From positions 110,992,696-111,056,695 of the forward strand of contig NC_135720.1 in assembly GCF_964656455.1 (NCBI RefSeq): DNA of 64,000 nucleotides, in the 5' to 3' direction. Below are positions 31,853 to 42,640 of this stretch, in pieces (position 1 is the first letter of the stretch; each line of letters opens with the position of its first letter). The stretch comes from Halichoerus grypus. Taxonomy: Eukaryota; Chordata; Mammalia; Carnivora; Phocidae. The position numbers and the translations under genes were made by a program. The notes under the pieces are model-generated. The model saw only the letters and a program-made list of their open reading frames with translations, was not told the DNA's origin and did not search any database.

Positions 31853-32339
31853 AGGAAAACCTTGGGTGGGGGGAGGAGCGGGAGGAAGAGGAGTGGTTGC
31901 TGGGGACTCTGGACTAAGAGGTGATGGGGCCCCCTGAAGGATGGCGAAAAGATAAGGAGATTTGGAGGCTGGAGAATGGAGAGGCCCCTGCCCCCAGCCT
32001 GGTTTCTAAATCCATGTTAAGCCAGGATTTTTTTTTTTCCAATTACATTTCAATTTAGCTCAATTACTTTTCCATTATTGTTCAAGCGACTCGGTTTTAA
32101 TTGAAGCTGCTGGTTCTTATCTCTCTCATTCCCCCACATAGAAGAGAGGAGGGGGGAGGTGGGTTGGGTCAGAGGAAGCCCAAGTGGGTGGAATTCTAGG
32201 GGCAGTGGGCATCTTGAGCAGAAAGATCAAGGCCTTGAGGGATAGGGCATGCCCCGGAACTCTCCGGGGCACCCCAGAGTGGCCAAACAAATCTGTAGGT
32301 GGCAGGGTGGGGGTGGGGAGAGCTACAAAGAAGGAAGGC
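31853..32339. other. Intergenic, with AT-rich unique block
   Basis: No gene. 32020-32120 is an AT-rich block with several AATTAC and AATTGA motifs amid GC-rich DNA. No repeat family fits it. Confidence 0.55.
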
Positions 32340-33000
32340 TATGATCATAATACTCATCAAGTACTGGACATCGTTGTAGCTAAGGCCAATAAAGTATGTG
32401 CTATTATCATACCTATTTTACCGATGGGAAAACTAAGACACAGGGAAATTTAAAAACTTGCCCTGAGTCATACACCTGATAGGTAGCAGGGCTGGGAGGC
32501 AATCCAGCCCTCTGGCTCTTGAATTTAGGTGCTTAACCCCAGGCTGTATTCTCCCTCCTTCACAACTATATCCATTGGCCTCCTATCTATACCCTCATCC
32601 CCATCTCCCTTACAGTCCCTCTCTCCCAAGCTCTGAGGCTCAGTTCCCTCTAGGGTGTTTGACATTCCATGTGTCTCTAATTCCTCCCCAGCCTTCAAGG
32701 GCTGGCCATCACTACCTCTTCCAGGAAGTCTTCCCTGATTGCCCCTGCCCAGATGTACTTCTACAGCCCTGAAGTTGCCCATCATAATGAGGGTGGGTGG
32801 TTTAGAAAAGGCAATAAGATGGAGTTGGACCCATCTCAATTAAGTCACCTATGAGCTGTGTGATTTTGGCAAGTCACTTAAGCACAATGAATCTCCGTTT
32901 CCATGTCTTTAAAATGGATATTAAGAACATCCATCTCCTGGGAGTAGATGTTCTGGGGATTAAAGTAAAGGTGCTAAAGTATGTAAGACACCAGCAAGGG
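32340..33000. repeat. MIR (antisense), L2 (sense), MIR (sense) in a row
   Basis: 32345-32530: antisense MIR (ACCTATTTTACCGATGGGAA). 32560-32760: sense L2 (CTCTTCCAGGAAGTCTTCCC, TGATTGCCCCTGCCCAGATG). 32800-33000: sense MIR (GAGCTGTGTGATTTTGGCAA, GTCTTTAAAATGGATATTAA). All diverged. Confidence 0.75.
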
Positions 33001-33429
33001 GTAAGAGGCTTAAGCAAGATAAGGGGTTTTCTCAGTGAATGGTAATGTCAGCACAGGTATAGCAGGGATCAATCTCCCCACTTCACAAAGGAAACAGATG
33101 AGCCCCAGAGATGTGTTCAAATCCTCGCAGGGAGGTGGAACAGAAACTGGGACTGGGATCCCCCTCTTAACCCTGAAAGTCATTAACCTGCGACAGAGGA
33201 GACAAGGGAGGAGTATAAACAGCTGTGAACTTTCTGAGCCCATGGCGGTGAGGGGCTTGAGGTCATACTCTTCTCTGACCTTCCTTGTTCTGCCTGCGAA
33301 CCCAGTGAATTCACAGACAGGCTGCCCCTGTGACTCTGAGGATGGGTGAGTGATAGAGGTGAGAGTAGGCAAACCCCTTGCCTTACAATTGTGGTTTTTC
33401 TCAGTTAAGAGAATGCCACTAGATGGAAT

Positions 33430-33860
33430 AGAATATGAGACTCAAAGTGGCTTTACATGGTTTTCCAGCAAAAAGTCTGAAGTGGGTGCTTCCTGGGTTG
33501 GTCAATGACTGGGCTCTTCACAGGTCCCTCTGTTCTGCGGCCTTCAGCATGTTCATAGCCTCATGGTCACAAGATGGCTGCCAGAGCACTACATCACAGC
33601 ATCCCAAGACAGCATCCGGAGCTACATGGAAGGAAAGAGAAGAAGGGAATCCCCTCACACCCTCTTTCCTTTCACTGGGGAGGAAATTCTTTCCAGAAAC
33701 TGCCCAGCAGATTTTCCCTATGTCTCATTAGCAAGAACTGAGTCATACAGTCACCCCAGCTGCATTGGGAAAGCCAATTCCTGGCACCATTACCCCAAGG
33801 GCATACCCTTTTGGGCACCAACTTGATGTGGGGAGAGTCCCCTGGAAGATCTTGACCTTG
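33430..33860 (+). repeat. Unclassified repeat family X, copy 2
   Basis: Blocks in the same order as at 25.0 kb: CTTCAGCATGTTCATAGCCT, CACAAGATGGCTGCCAGAGC, GGAAAGAGAAGAAGGGAATC, CATTAGCAAGAACTGAGTCA, CACCCCAGCTGCATTGGGAA. Confidence 0.45.
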
Positions 33861-34031
33861 ACTTCTGTACCCCTCGTCTCAAGTGTCCCCTGAACTGAAG
33901 CCCAAGTGAGCAGTGTCTGCAAATAACCTCAGGATAAGCAGCTTTGGTGCTTACCTCTCTAGTTATAAGCTTTCATCTCAAAATTAGCTTCGTATTTCCT
34001 GCTACCTTTTCATTTTTTTTTGAAGATTTTT

Positions 34032-34238
34032 TTTAAAGATTTTATTTATTTATTTGAGAGAGAAAGAGAGCAAGTGGAGCGAGCACAAGTGGGGGGGAGG
34101 GGCAAAGAGAGAGGGGGAGAAGCAGACTCCTCGCTGAGCAGGGATCCCCTATGACACAGAGCTGGATCTCAGGACTCCTGGATCATGACCTGAGCCAAAG
34201 ACAGATGCTCGACCAACTGAGCCACCCAGGCACCCCCT
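34032..34238 (-). mobile_element. CAN-SINE, antisense
   Basis: AAAGATTTTATTTATTTATT, GA-rich body, ATCTCAGGACTCCTGGATCA, GAGCCACCCAGGCACCCC. TTTGAAG flanks both sides (34019-34025, 34241-34247), extending to an imperfect 12-bp duplication. Confidence 0.95.
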
Positions 34239-34559
34239 TGTTTGAAGCTTTTAAGTTAATTTCTTAAAATATATTAGCCCAATATTTTTGATTGTTTTTA
34301 GAAGGAGGGTTCATGTGAAAGACCTAGTACATCATTACCTGGAACAAGAACCTTCAGTGTCTGACAAAGAGGAGTGGGGTGTGGCCTGGACCAGTGACTC
34401 ATCTCCTGAGGCTGGGCACACTGCTGAGCCCCAACAAAATCGGGGTTCTCTGAGAGAAGGAGGAGGGGAAATGGCTGTAGGAGCCACAGTAGCAGTACTT
34501 ATTGCTGAGACCAGTGGGACCGGCACAGGGCACTACGGGAGGCTTGCCTAGGACATGTG

Positions 34560-35088
34560 CCCTTTTGCCCATCCTGGGAGATGGATGTATCAGCATTTTC
34601 CTCCAACAAACCCATTATTTTTTATTTTCAAACAACAAACTCACTGAAGTATTCTACAAAGAACTATTCATTTTCTGAATTATTGGAGAATGAGTTGCAG
34701 ACCTAATGTCCTATCACTTCCAAATAATTTAGTGAGTATTTCTTATACACAAGGGCATTCTCCTGCATTCCAAAATCAGGAAGTTAAAACTGATGCATTA
34801 CTACCATCTGATCCTCAGACCCCATTCAAGTTTTCATGACTGTCCCTATAATGTCTTTTATAACAAAATAGATGCCGTCCAGAGTCATGTGTTACATTTA
34901 GTTGTGATGTCTCTGTCATGTGAAGCTTCCTTCACTCCAAAACTGTTTTCTGCTTTTTCCTTGATTTTTATAACTTCAACATGTTAAAAATTACAGGCCA
35001 GTGATTTTATACAATGTCCCTCAATTTCAATTTGTCTGTTTCCTCATGATCAGATTCAAGTTATGCATCTTTGGCAAGAAAGAATATC
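34560..35088 (-). repeat. L1M LINE 3' part, antisense, left segment
   Basis: GATGCATTACTACCATCTGA, CAAGTTTTCATGACTGTCCC, TTACAGGCCAGTGATTTTAT, ATGTCCCTCAATTTCAATTT, CATGATCAGATTCAAGTTAT are antisense blocks of old L1M 3' ends. It is split by a SINE and resumes at 35304-35430. Confidence 0.75.
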
Positions 35089-35303
35089 GAGGTGCCTGGG
35101 TGCCTCAGTTGGTTAAGCATCCAACTCTTGATTTCGGCTTAGGTCATGATTTCAGGGTCGTGGGATTGAGCCCCATGTCAGTCTCTGTGCTCAGCACAGA
35201 GTCTGCTTGAGATGCGCTCTCTCCTTCTGCTCCTCCCCCACTTGCATGCTCTCTTTCTCTCTCTAAAATAAATAAATAAAATCTTTTAAAAATGTATCAT
35301 ATA
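35089..35303 (+). mobile_element. CAN-SINE
   Basis: GTGCCTGGGTGCCTCAGTTG head, TTGAGCCCCATGTCAGTCTC B-box region, CT-rich body and AAATAAATAAATAAAATC tail. The duplication AAGAAAGAATATC is exact at 35076-35088 and 35304-35316. Inserted in the L1M. Confidence 0.97.
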
Positions 35304-35430
35304 AAGAAAGAATATCAAAGAAATGATGCTGTGTTCTTATTGCAACCTATCAGGTTTCAATATGTACCATTTCTGATGATGTTCACTTCCAACATTTTTG
35401 AACATATGTATATAAGTCATGGCCTTTGAC
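35304..35430 (-). repeat. L1M LINE 3' part, antisense, right segment
   Basis: GAAATGATGCTGTGTTCTTA, TTTCTGATGATGTTCACTTC: continuation of the L1M after the SINE. Confidence 0.7.
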
Positions 35431-35544
35431 TCCGCAGGGTCCCACAGATGCTGTCCAGTCCTGCACACATAAAACAAACTGAGGCCAAGGCAACCCTGTG
35501 CTAACTTGCATGTTTCAGCAATTTCATGGTTTATTCATTCAGAG

Positions 35545-36219
35545 CAGAGAGCAATCAAGGAGGACTTCAAGGAGGAGATCAAGAATGGCTTCCTGGAATA
35601 GGGAGGATTTGGCAGAGACTGAAGGGAATCATTAAGGTAGGATGCAGAATATATGAAAAGGCTCAGAGCTGAAAAGAGTAAAGCATGTGTGACAGAGGCA
35701 ATGTTCTGTATTCCACAAAGCTGTGTCATTTCTCTTGGGTCACAGACTCCCTTACAGATCAGTTGGGTCCTGTGACTGAGCCCTGACCAACAGAACGTGG
35801 ATGAAAGTAAGGAACACTGCTTCTAGGCTTCCCGTAAATCCTTCTGCATGATCCTCCACCCTCTTTCCTCCCCTTGCATGATCACCTTGGAGATTGCAAT
35901 TTGAAGATGGTGGAGAACCTGGGTCCCTGAATGACTATGGGGCAGAACTCTACCCTCCCCCACTGCCAATCACATTAGATTGCGACAGGAGTGGGCAATT
36001 AACCTTGGTTGTGATACACCACTGGGATTTTAGGGTTATTAGAGCAGCTGCCATACCTTGACTAAGATAGTAAGTGATGGAGACATCAAGAAAACCAGTT
36101 TGGTTAGTACAAAGTCATGTAGTGACATGTGAGACAAGATAAATCCAGCTTATAGTGGGGCCTTGAAGGTCAGGCTAAAGAATCTGGAATTATTTTCAGT
36201 AGGAAATAGGGAGCCACTT
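35545..36219. repeat. Old L2 and LTR-like remnants
   Basis: 35555-35700 and 36115-36219 resemble antisense L2 (GGGGCCTTGAAGGTCAGGCT, AGGAAATAGGGAGCCACTTA). The part between looks like the LTR-like repeat at 24.4 kb. Assignments are tentative. Confidence 0.5.
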
Positions 36220-36237
36220 AAAGATCATGAGTTGGGG

Positions 36238-36421
36238 GGACGCCTGGGTGGCTCAGTCGGTTAAGCATCTGCCTTCGGCTCAGGTCATGATCCCAGGGTC
36301 CTGGGATCAAGTCCCACATCAGGCTCCCTGCTCCGCGGGGAGCCTGCTTCTCCCTCTGCCTCTGTCTCTCTCTCTCTCTGTCTCTCATGAATAAATAAAT
36401 AAAAAATCTTAAAAAAATAAA
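36238..36421 (+). mobile_element. CAN-SINE with 18-bp target-site duplication
   Basis: GACGCCTGGGTGGCTCAGTC head, CAAGTCCCACATCAGGCTCC, CT-rich body, ATGAATAAATAAATAAAAAA tail. The duplication AAAGATCATGAGTTGGGG is exact, 18 bp, at 36220-36237 and 36422-36439. The perfect duplication points to a recent insertion. Confidence 0.98.
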
Positions 36422-36481
36422 AAAGATCATGAGTTGGGGAAATACATGAAAAAAGTAATGTTTAAAGGGGAGGTGGTTTGG

Positions 36482-36676
36482 GGCCACCAGGGTGGCTCAC
36501 TCGGTTAAGCAGCTAACTCTTGATTTCAGCTCAGGTCAAGATCTGAGAGTCCTGGGATGGAGCCCCAAGTCTGGATCCATGCTCAGTGGGGAGTCTGCCC
36601 CCTCTCTCTCTCTCTCTTTGCCCCTCCCCTTGCTCTCTCTCTCTTTCTCTCAAATAAATAAGTAAACTTTTTAAAA
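36482..36676 (+). mobile_element. CAN-SINE, second of a pair
   Basis: GGCCACCAGGGTGGCTCACT head, ATGGAGCCCCAAGTCTGGAT, long CT runs and CAAATAAATAAGTAAAC tail. Only an imperfect duplication is seen (GAGGTGGTTTG and GAGGGTGCTTTG). More diverged than the neighbour 60 bases upstream, so an older, separate insertion. Confidence 0.93.
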
Positions 36677-36779
36677 AGAGGGTGCTTTGTAGGATAGCTT
36701 AGGTAGCAGTGAAAGAAGCAGAAAGGCCATTTAGAGGCTGTTGTGCTCATCCAAGTAAGGGATGGTGTTAAATAAGATC

Positions 36780-37140
36780 AAGTTCAGATTGACAGAAAAA
36801 CCCAAACAAAAATGGCTTGATCACGGTGAATATTTATTACTCTCACATAAATGAAGTCTGAGTATATCAGTCTAGGACTGATGCCCAGACCCCTCCCATA
36901 TTGTCGCTCTGCAATCTTCAGTAGGTAGTTTCTGTGTCATGATCCCAGATGGCTGCTTGAATGACAGCAGTGAGTCACATCCTCTTACTGCTCAATAGGA
37001 AGCAAGAAGGGACAGGGAAGGCAGTGCCTCCTGCCTCTAAGGACACTCCATAGAAGTTGCACATACCAATTCTACTTACATACTCATCACCTATAGCTGC
37101 AAAGGAGACTAGAGAATTTGGTCTTTATTCTAAAGGCCCC
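36780..37140 (+). repeat. Unclassified repeat family X, copy 3
   Basis: ATATTTATTACTCTCACATA, CAGTCTAGGACTGATGCCCA, GTGTCATGATCCCAGATGGC, CTCAATAGGAAGCAAGAAGG. Similar block order to 61.9 kb. Confidence 0.45.
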
Positions 37141-37289
37141 AGGTGCCCAGCTGAAATTGGGACTATGAGGAGAATGAATTTGGGAGGGGGATAATTAACA
37201 GTCTTTGCCATGATGGTGGTGGCGCCTAGGCCTCAGGGGTTGTGCTGAGATTGGAGAAGCAAGGAAATGTGCAAGAATGATGAACAAAC

Positions 37290-37720
37290 GGAAGAAATAG
37301 TCCTGGATTCAAATCCTAGGTTTCCTATTTTACTTGCTATGTGATTTAGTCAAGTTTCTTAACCTCAATTTTTTAATTGAAGAGGAATGATACTACCTCC
37401 CCCATAGGGAGACTAAATGAGATATTGAATGTTAAATGTCTAGCACATAGAGGATGCCCAGTGAACGGTAAATTGATTTAGCCCCTGAGAGACAAGAAAG
37501 GAGTGGGGGAAGAGGGGTCAAGGGGAAAGAATTAGATATTAATTTCATTCATTCATTAATTCACTCTTTCATCCACTCATCATCCCTTTATTGACATGCC
37601 AGATACAGTGCTGGACTCTGGAGATAAGCAGGGAACAAGGCTCTGGCCCCTTTGAAGAAGTTCTGCAGCCATAGAGACAGTCAAGTAAAGAGGCAATTAA
37701 ATCATGACAAGGTGTCAAGC
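37290..37720. repeat. MIR (sense) and L2 (antisense)
   Basis: 37300-37470: sense MIR (TGGATTCAAATCCTAGGTTT, AGACTAAATGAGATATTGAA, CTAGCACATAGAGGATGCCC). 37545-37720: antisense L2 (CATTCATTCATTAATTCACT, GCCAGATACAGTGCTGGACT, ATAGAGACAGTCAAGTAAAG). Confidence 0.75.
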
Positions 37721-38149
37721 CCTACCCCATTGGCTCAGCCAGGTTTACAGCTCTCGTCTTCCTCCTCCCCAGGAGAATGCTGGGAGCTCTCACTGTGCTG
37801 ACTTGGATCCACCACTCCTGTCATGAGGGCCCTGCCAGCCTTCATCTAGGGAGATGGAGAATCAGTAGCAGGGGAGAATTCTCCCTTTCTGTCTCCAGGG
37901 GAAGAAAAATTTCCCTCTGAATATACAGGAGGGTGAGTAAGGGGCTGAGTGGGGAAGGGGAGAGGCACAGGTGTTTGCATCAGCATGTGTTTGTGGCAGC
38001 TCGTGCCTTGGGTGGTTGTTGGGCGAGTTTATTCGCAACATGGTCCTTAGACGTAGACTGACAAGATGGCTGCCATTGTAATGGGTTCCCTAATGGTGTA
38101 ATTTCAGACACCAGCAAAAGGAGTTGTATTTTTCTTCCTTTATAAAAAT
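37721..38149. other. Intergenic, unassigned
   Basis: No gene or clear repeat. Confidence 0.55.
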
Positions 38150-39438
38150 CTGGGTTCTGGTTCTGAGGAGATGGAGTAAGCATACCCTACCTTGTCTCTC
38201 CCATGACATAAAATGATCAATTCTGAACTCAGGAAGCAGGTACCAGAGGATTCTGAAAAATAAATGGTGGCAAGTGGATTAAGGAAGAATTAGAAGTTTT
38301 CTCTCTCTGGTATTGCCTGGACTTAAAGGCAGCCTAACACTCAGAAGTGCACATTGGGTGTGGACAGAAAGAGCTCCATGAGAAGCTTTCTATTTCTGGA
38401 CCAAGGAGTGGAAAAGGGGACCCCTATGGGTTATTGAGAGAAGGAGAAATCCCCTGGCTTTTTTCTTTTTAAATTTTTATCCTTTTCTCTGGCCCCGGCT
38501 CCCAGGCAATACTGTGGTAGCAGTGATGATGGCTGCACAGTGATGGCAGATTTAGTCAGCAGGGCAGGTACCTAAATCTCCGAGAGAGCGAAACTCTTAC
38601 CTCTCACCAGAGTAGCTGTGATCCCAAGAGCACAAAGCAAATCCCCATTATTATTTTCTTTCTCTTTGTCCTCCCACGACTTGGTCCAGGACAAAGAGGC
38701 AGCAGTGGAAAGAATGCAGCCAAGTGGGGAAACTAAAAGCCCAATTTCTGTCTGGAGGTCTGAGAAGGGAGGCTCCAGGGATCTGGAAATTGTCAGGTGG
38801 ATCATAGAGAAGAGGGAGGTCAAGAGAGTAATCCCATAAAGTTGTGTGTGAATTCCAGGCCTTACCTCCAAGCTTTGTATGTCTGGATCTGATCCTAAAC
38901 AGCTTTTCCAGGCTTTAAGACCTGAGCTACAGCACAGATCACCACCAGGTCCCAGGCTGACCACTGGATGGCACACCATGGGACTGTCCACCAAAGCATT
39001 ACAAAAGCTTTGGAAACTAAACTGACATTGGGCCTACAGCCCACAGAAGACAGATCAGAACTTGCAACCTAAACTTAACTTGATTGGTTACCTGCTAACA
39101 AAAAGACTCAAATATACTTCTTAAGATTTAAACAAACCCAAAATATCTGGGATAAAAGCCAAAATATCTTGGCATGTGAAGGATGAGGAAATCCTTAACT
39201 CACAAGAGAAAAAGAAAAGCGATAGATACCAACCCCAAGATAACACAGATGTTGGATTATCAGGCAGAGACTTTGAAGCAGCTATTATAACCATGCCTCA
39301 AGAAGTTAGGGTGAACACTCTTGAAAGGAATGGAAAGTTAGAGAGTGTCAGCAAAGAAATAGAAGATATAAAGAAGAAGCAAACAGAAATTTTAGAATTG
39401 AGAAATACAATGACTAAGTTAGAAATTCACTGGATGGG
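38150..39438 (+). mobile_element. Old L1 (L1M/HAL1 type): 5' region and ORF1 remnant
   Basis: 38150-39110 looks like the 5' region of an old L1 (GAGGAGATGGAGTAAGCAT, CTGCTAACAAAAAGACTCAA). From 39176 an ORF1-like coiled coil can be read: KEIEDIKKKQTEILELRNTM, then TKLE. The SINE at 39439 interrupts it, and the frame resumes after it with LDGLNSRV-like residues at 39640. No intact protein remains. Confidence 0.7.
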
Positions 39439-39626
39439 GAACCTGGGTGGTTCAGTCAGTTAAACATCTGCCTTCAGCTCAGGTCATGATCTCAGGGTCC
39501 TGGGATCGAGCCCCATGTTGGGCTCCCTGCTCAGTGGGGCATCTCCTTCTCCCTCTCCCTCTGCAGCTCCCTCTGCTTGTGCTCTCTCTCTCTCAGATAA
39601 GTAAATAAAATCTTAAAAAAAAAAAA
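39439..39626 (+). mobile_element. CAN-SINE inside old L1 ORF1
   Basis: GAACCTGGGTGGTTCAGTCA head, ATCGAGCCCCATGTTGGGCT, CT-rich body, AAATAAAATCTT tail and 15-A run. Target-site duplication TCACTGGATGGG at 39427-39438 and 39634-39645. Confidence 0.96.
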
Positions 39627-39633
39627 AAGAAAA

Positions 39634-40430
39634 TCACTGGATGGGCTCAATAGCAGAGTGAAGATAACGAGGAAGAGTGAATGAATTTGGATAGTAAATA
39701 GTAATTCAGTTTGAACAACAGACAGAAAAAAAGATTTCTGAGAAAAGTTTGACAGAAATTCATGGATCTGTGGGACAATTCCAAAAGTTGAACATTTGTG
39801 CTAACAAATTTTTTAAAAAGGAATTCAAAGGATGTTTTCTGGCCATAGCGAATTAAACTAAAAGTCCATAACAGAAAGATAATTGGAAAGCCTCCAAACA
39901 CTTGGAAATTGAACAACACACTTCTAAATAATTCATGGACAAAGAGGAAATCTCAAAGAGAAAATGCTTGGAACTGAATGAAAATGAAAACGAAACATAG
40001 CAAAATGTATGGTGAGCAGTTAAAGCAGTGCTTAGACGAAAATTTATAATATTATTTACTTATATTAAAAAAGCAGAAAAGTTCTCAAATTAACAATCTA
40101 AGCTTCTTGCTTAAGAAACTAGAAAAACAGTGCAAAATAAACTCAAAGTAGGCAGAAGAAGTAAATAATAAAGATCAGAGCAGAAATCAATGAAATTGAA
40201 ACCAGGAAAACAATAAAGAAGAATCAATTGAATGAAAATCTGGTCCTTTGCAAAGATCCATAAAATTGATAAACCTATAGCTAGTTTGACAAAGAACAAA
40301 AGAGAAAATGCACAAATTACCAGTATTAGGAATGAAAGAGGTAATGTCACTACCAACCCAGATATTAAAATAATAACAGAATACTGCAAATATTTCTTTG
40401 TCCATATGTTTAACAACTTAGGTTCAAAGG
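39634..40430 (+). mobile_element. Old L1: end of ORF1 and start of ORF2 remnant
   Basis: After the ORF1 tail (to about 39790) the sequence jumps into ORF2, which suggests a deletion. From about 39860 it reads as ORF2 between endonuclease and reverse transcriptase: a KIRAEINEIETRKTIKK-like stretch and the IHKIDKPIASLTKNKRENAQ block at 40250-40320. Broken by stops. Confidence 0.75.
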
Positions 40431-40502
40431 TCAGCAAATTATGGCCCATGGACCAAATCTGGCCCACCACCTGTTTTTGTCACTGAAGTTTTTTGGAACA
40501 TG
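40431..40502. mobile_element. hAT DNA transposon remnant, left part
   Basis: GGTCAGCAAATTATGGCCCA, CCAAATCTGGCCCACCACCT, GTTTTTGTCACTGAAG: one half of a well-known hAT-type fossil that sits in the old L1. The right half is at 40941-41095. Confidence 0.75.
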
Positions 40503-40940
40503 TCTGTACTGGTTTGAATAGTCTCCTGCCAAATTCATGTCCACCTAGAACCTCAGAATGTGACCTTATTTGGAAATAGTGTTTTTGCAGGTGTAATTAG
40601 TTCAGATGAGGTCATATTGGATTAGGATGGACCCTAAATCAAAACTGACTGATGTCTTTATAAGGAAAGGAGCGGAAGATTAGGATACAGAGATACAGAG
40701 AGGGGAGGCCATGTGAAGACTGAGGTAAAGAGGGGAGTTATGTTGCCACAAGCCAAGGAATGCTTAGGGCCAGGAGAAGCCTGAAAGGATTCTGCCCTGG
40801 AGCCTTCAGAGGGAGCAGGGCCCTGCTAACATTTTGCTTTTGCACTTCTAGCCTCCGGAACTGTGAAAGAATACATTTTTGTTATTTTAAATCACCCAAT
40901 CTGTGCTATTTTGTGATGGCAGCCCCAGGAAACTAACACA
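40503..40940 (+). mobile_element. MLT1 (ERVL-MaLR) solo LTR
   Basis: TGTACTGGTTTGAATAGTCT start, CCTCAGAATGTGACCTTATT, TGGAAATAGTGTTTTTGCAG, GAGGCCATGTGAAGACTGAG, CAAGCCAAGGAATGC, TAGCCTCCGGAACTGTGAAA, GGCAGCCCCAGGAAACTAAC end. It is an almost full-length LTR without coding sequence, inserted in the hAT element. Confidence 0.88.
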
Positions 40941-41095
40941 ACAGACACGCCCACTCATTTCTTTATTGTCTATGGCTGCTTTTACAGTACAGTGGCGAAG
41001 TCCAATAGTTGTAACAAAGACTATGCGGCCCAAAAATCCTACAGTGTTTTCTATCTGTCCCTTTACAAAAAAAGTTTGATGACACTTGACATAGA
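40941..41095. mobile_element. hAT DNA transposon remnant, right part
   Basis: ACGCCCACTCATTTCTTTAT, TGTCTATGGCTGCTTTTACA, CAATAGTTGTAACAAAGACT, CTATCTGTCCCTTTACAAAA, AAAGTTTGATGACACTTG. It joins exactly to the left half across the MLT1. Confidence 0.78.
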
Positions 41096-41403
41096 TGAAA
41101 AAGACCAAGCCCTTAAAAGTCACAAACTACCAAAATACACCCAATAAAAATAACCAGAATTATCCTATATCTATTAAACAATTTGAATTTGTAATTTAAA
41201 AACTTGCAAAAAAAATCTCCTGGAAGTTACTCAGTTTTCCTGGGTCTCTCCCCCTGCTCCAACACACACACACTCACACACACTTACACACAGAACACAC
41301 AGCCACATATATATATATGTATGTATATATACATACCATATATATGTTACATGCCATACATGTTATTAAACTTTTGTTTTTTCTCCTGTTAAAAAGAAAA
41401 AAG
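41096..41403 (+). mobile_element. Old L1 ORF2 remnant with CA/TA microsatellite
   Basis: The L1 resumes: a short ORF2-like piece (AACAATTTGAATTTGTAATT, TTGCAAAAAAAATCTCCTGG) followed by an interrupted CA run and an AT/GT run at about 41263-41345. Confidence 0.65.
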
Positions 41404-41648
41404 AGTGGCGGCTGGGTGGCTCAGTTTGTTGAGTGACAGACTCTTGATTTTCAGCTGGGGTCACGATATCAGGGTCCTGGGATAGAGCCCACATTGAGCT
41501 CCCCCATCAAGCCCCACTTCTGCTTCCAGCTCTGGGCTCAGTGGGGAGTCTGTCTGAGGATTCTCTGTTTCCCTCTCCCTCTGCCCCTCCCCCTGATAGT
41601 GCATGTGCCTTCTCTCCCCCCCAAATAAATAAATAAATCTTTATAAAT
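41404..41648 (+). mobile_element. CAN-SINE inside old L1 ORF2
   Basis: GGCGGCTGGGTGGCTCAGTT head, diverged B box, CT-rich body, CAAATAAATAAATAAATC tail. It is longer than the others, with an insertion around 41500-41540. A purine-only simple repeat of GGAA and GAAA units follows at 41655-41730. Confidence 0.9.
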
Positions 41649-41730
41649 CAATAAGTGAAAGAAAGGAAGGAAGGAAAGAAAAGGAAAGGAAAAGAAAAGG
41701 AAAGAAAGAAAAAGAAAAAAGAAATCTTCT

Positions 41731-42120
41731 GGCCTGTATGGTTTCTCTAGTGAATGCTAACAAGCACTGAGAGAAGAAATAACCCCAGTTCTCCACAGTC
41801 TCTTCCCGAAGACAGAAGAGAAGACTTGCCAACTCATTTTACAAGGCTAGCATTACCCTGATGTCCAAACCCGATGAATACAGAATAAAAGAAAACTACA
41901 GACTAATATCTCTCATGAACATAGAAACAAAATCTTAAGGAAGATACTACAAAATTGAATACAACAATGGATATGAAAAGAATAATACACCATGACCAAG
42001 TGGAGTTTATCCCAAGAATGCCAGACTGGTTCAATATTCAAAAATCAATCAATGTAATCCATCATATTAACAGACCAAAGAAGAAAATCCACATGATTAT
42101 ATCAAACTGAGATAATCAAT
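41731..42120 (+). mobile_element. Old L1 ORF2 remnant: reverse-transcriptase region
   Basis: Reads as ORF2 with stops: [28 protein letters not shown], then [19 protein letters not shown] and [15 protein letters not shown]. These are the conserved blocks before the catalytic core. The catalytic Asp-Asp pair is not reached. Same strand and order as the pieces from 38.15 kb, so one element. Confidence 0.85.
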
Positions 42121-42199
42121 GTATGCTGTTTTAAGCTGCTGAGTTTTGTGGTAATTTGAAGCTCAGCAATAGATAATTAATCTTAGCAAGTTCCCTGTT

Positions 42200-42640
42200 C
42201 CTCCTGTATTTCTTCCCCCATTCATCTCACACCCCCAGGGAAAATACTTTGGTAACCACTAGGTAACCACTAACCTGAATGTATGCTTTATCTTTCTTAC
42301 GCGTTTCTTTATACTTTTACTCTTTTTTCTTTATACTTTTACTTATATGCATATACACCCAAACCATACATGGTATATTTTACCATATAAAATATAAGAT
42401 TTACATGAATGTCTTAAAATTTTATATAAGTGATACCACATTGTACTCGGTTATTTATTCTTCTCTGAATATTGTACTGCAACTCATCCATGTTATATGT
42501 GTAGATCTTGTTCATTCATCCTTATAGTCATATAGTATTCTACTGTAGAATTATGCCACAATTTATCCATTCCTGTATTCGTGACATCTATTGTTTCTTT
42601 CTGTCTTTTTTTTTTTTTTTTTTTTTTTGCTTTTCTAGTG
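42200..42640 (-). repeat. L1M LINE fragment, antisense, and T run
   Basis: GGTAACCACTAACCTGAATG, TAGTCATATAGTATTCTACT, AATTATGCCACAATTTATCC are antisense L1M ORF2-3' blocks. A 23-base T run at 42606-42628 interrupts it. Confidence 0.65.
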
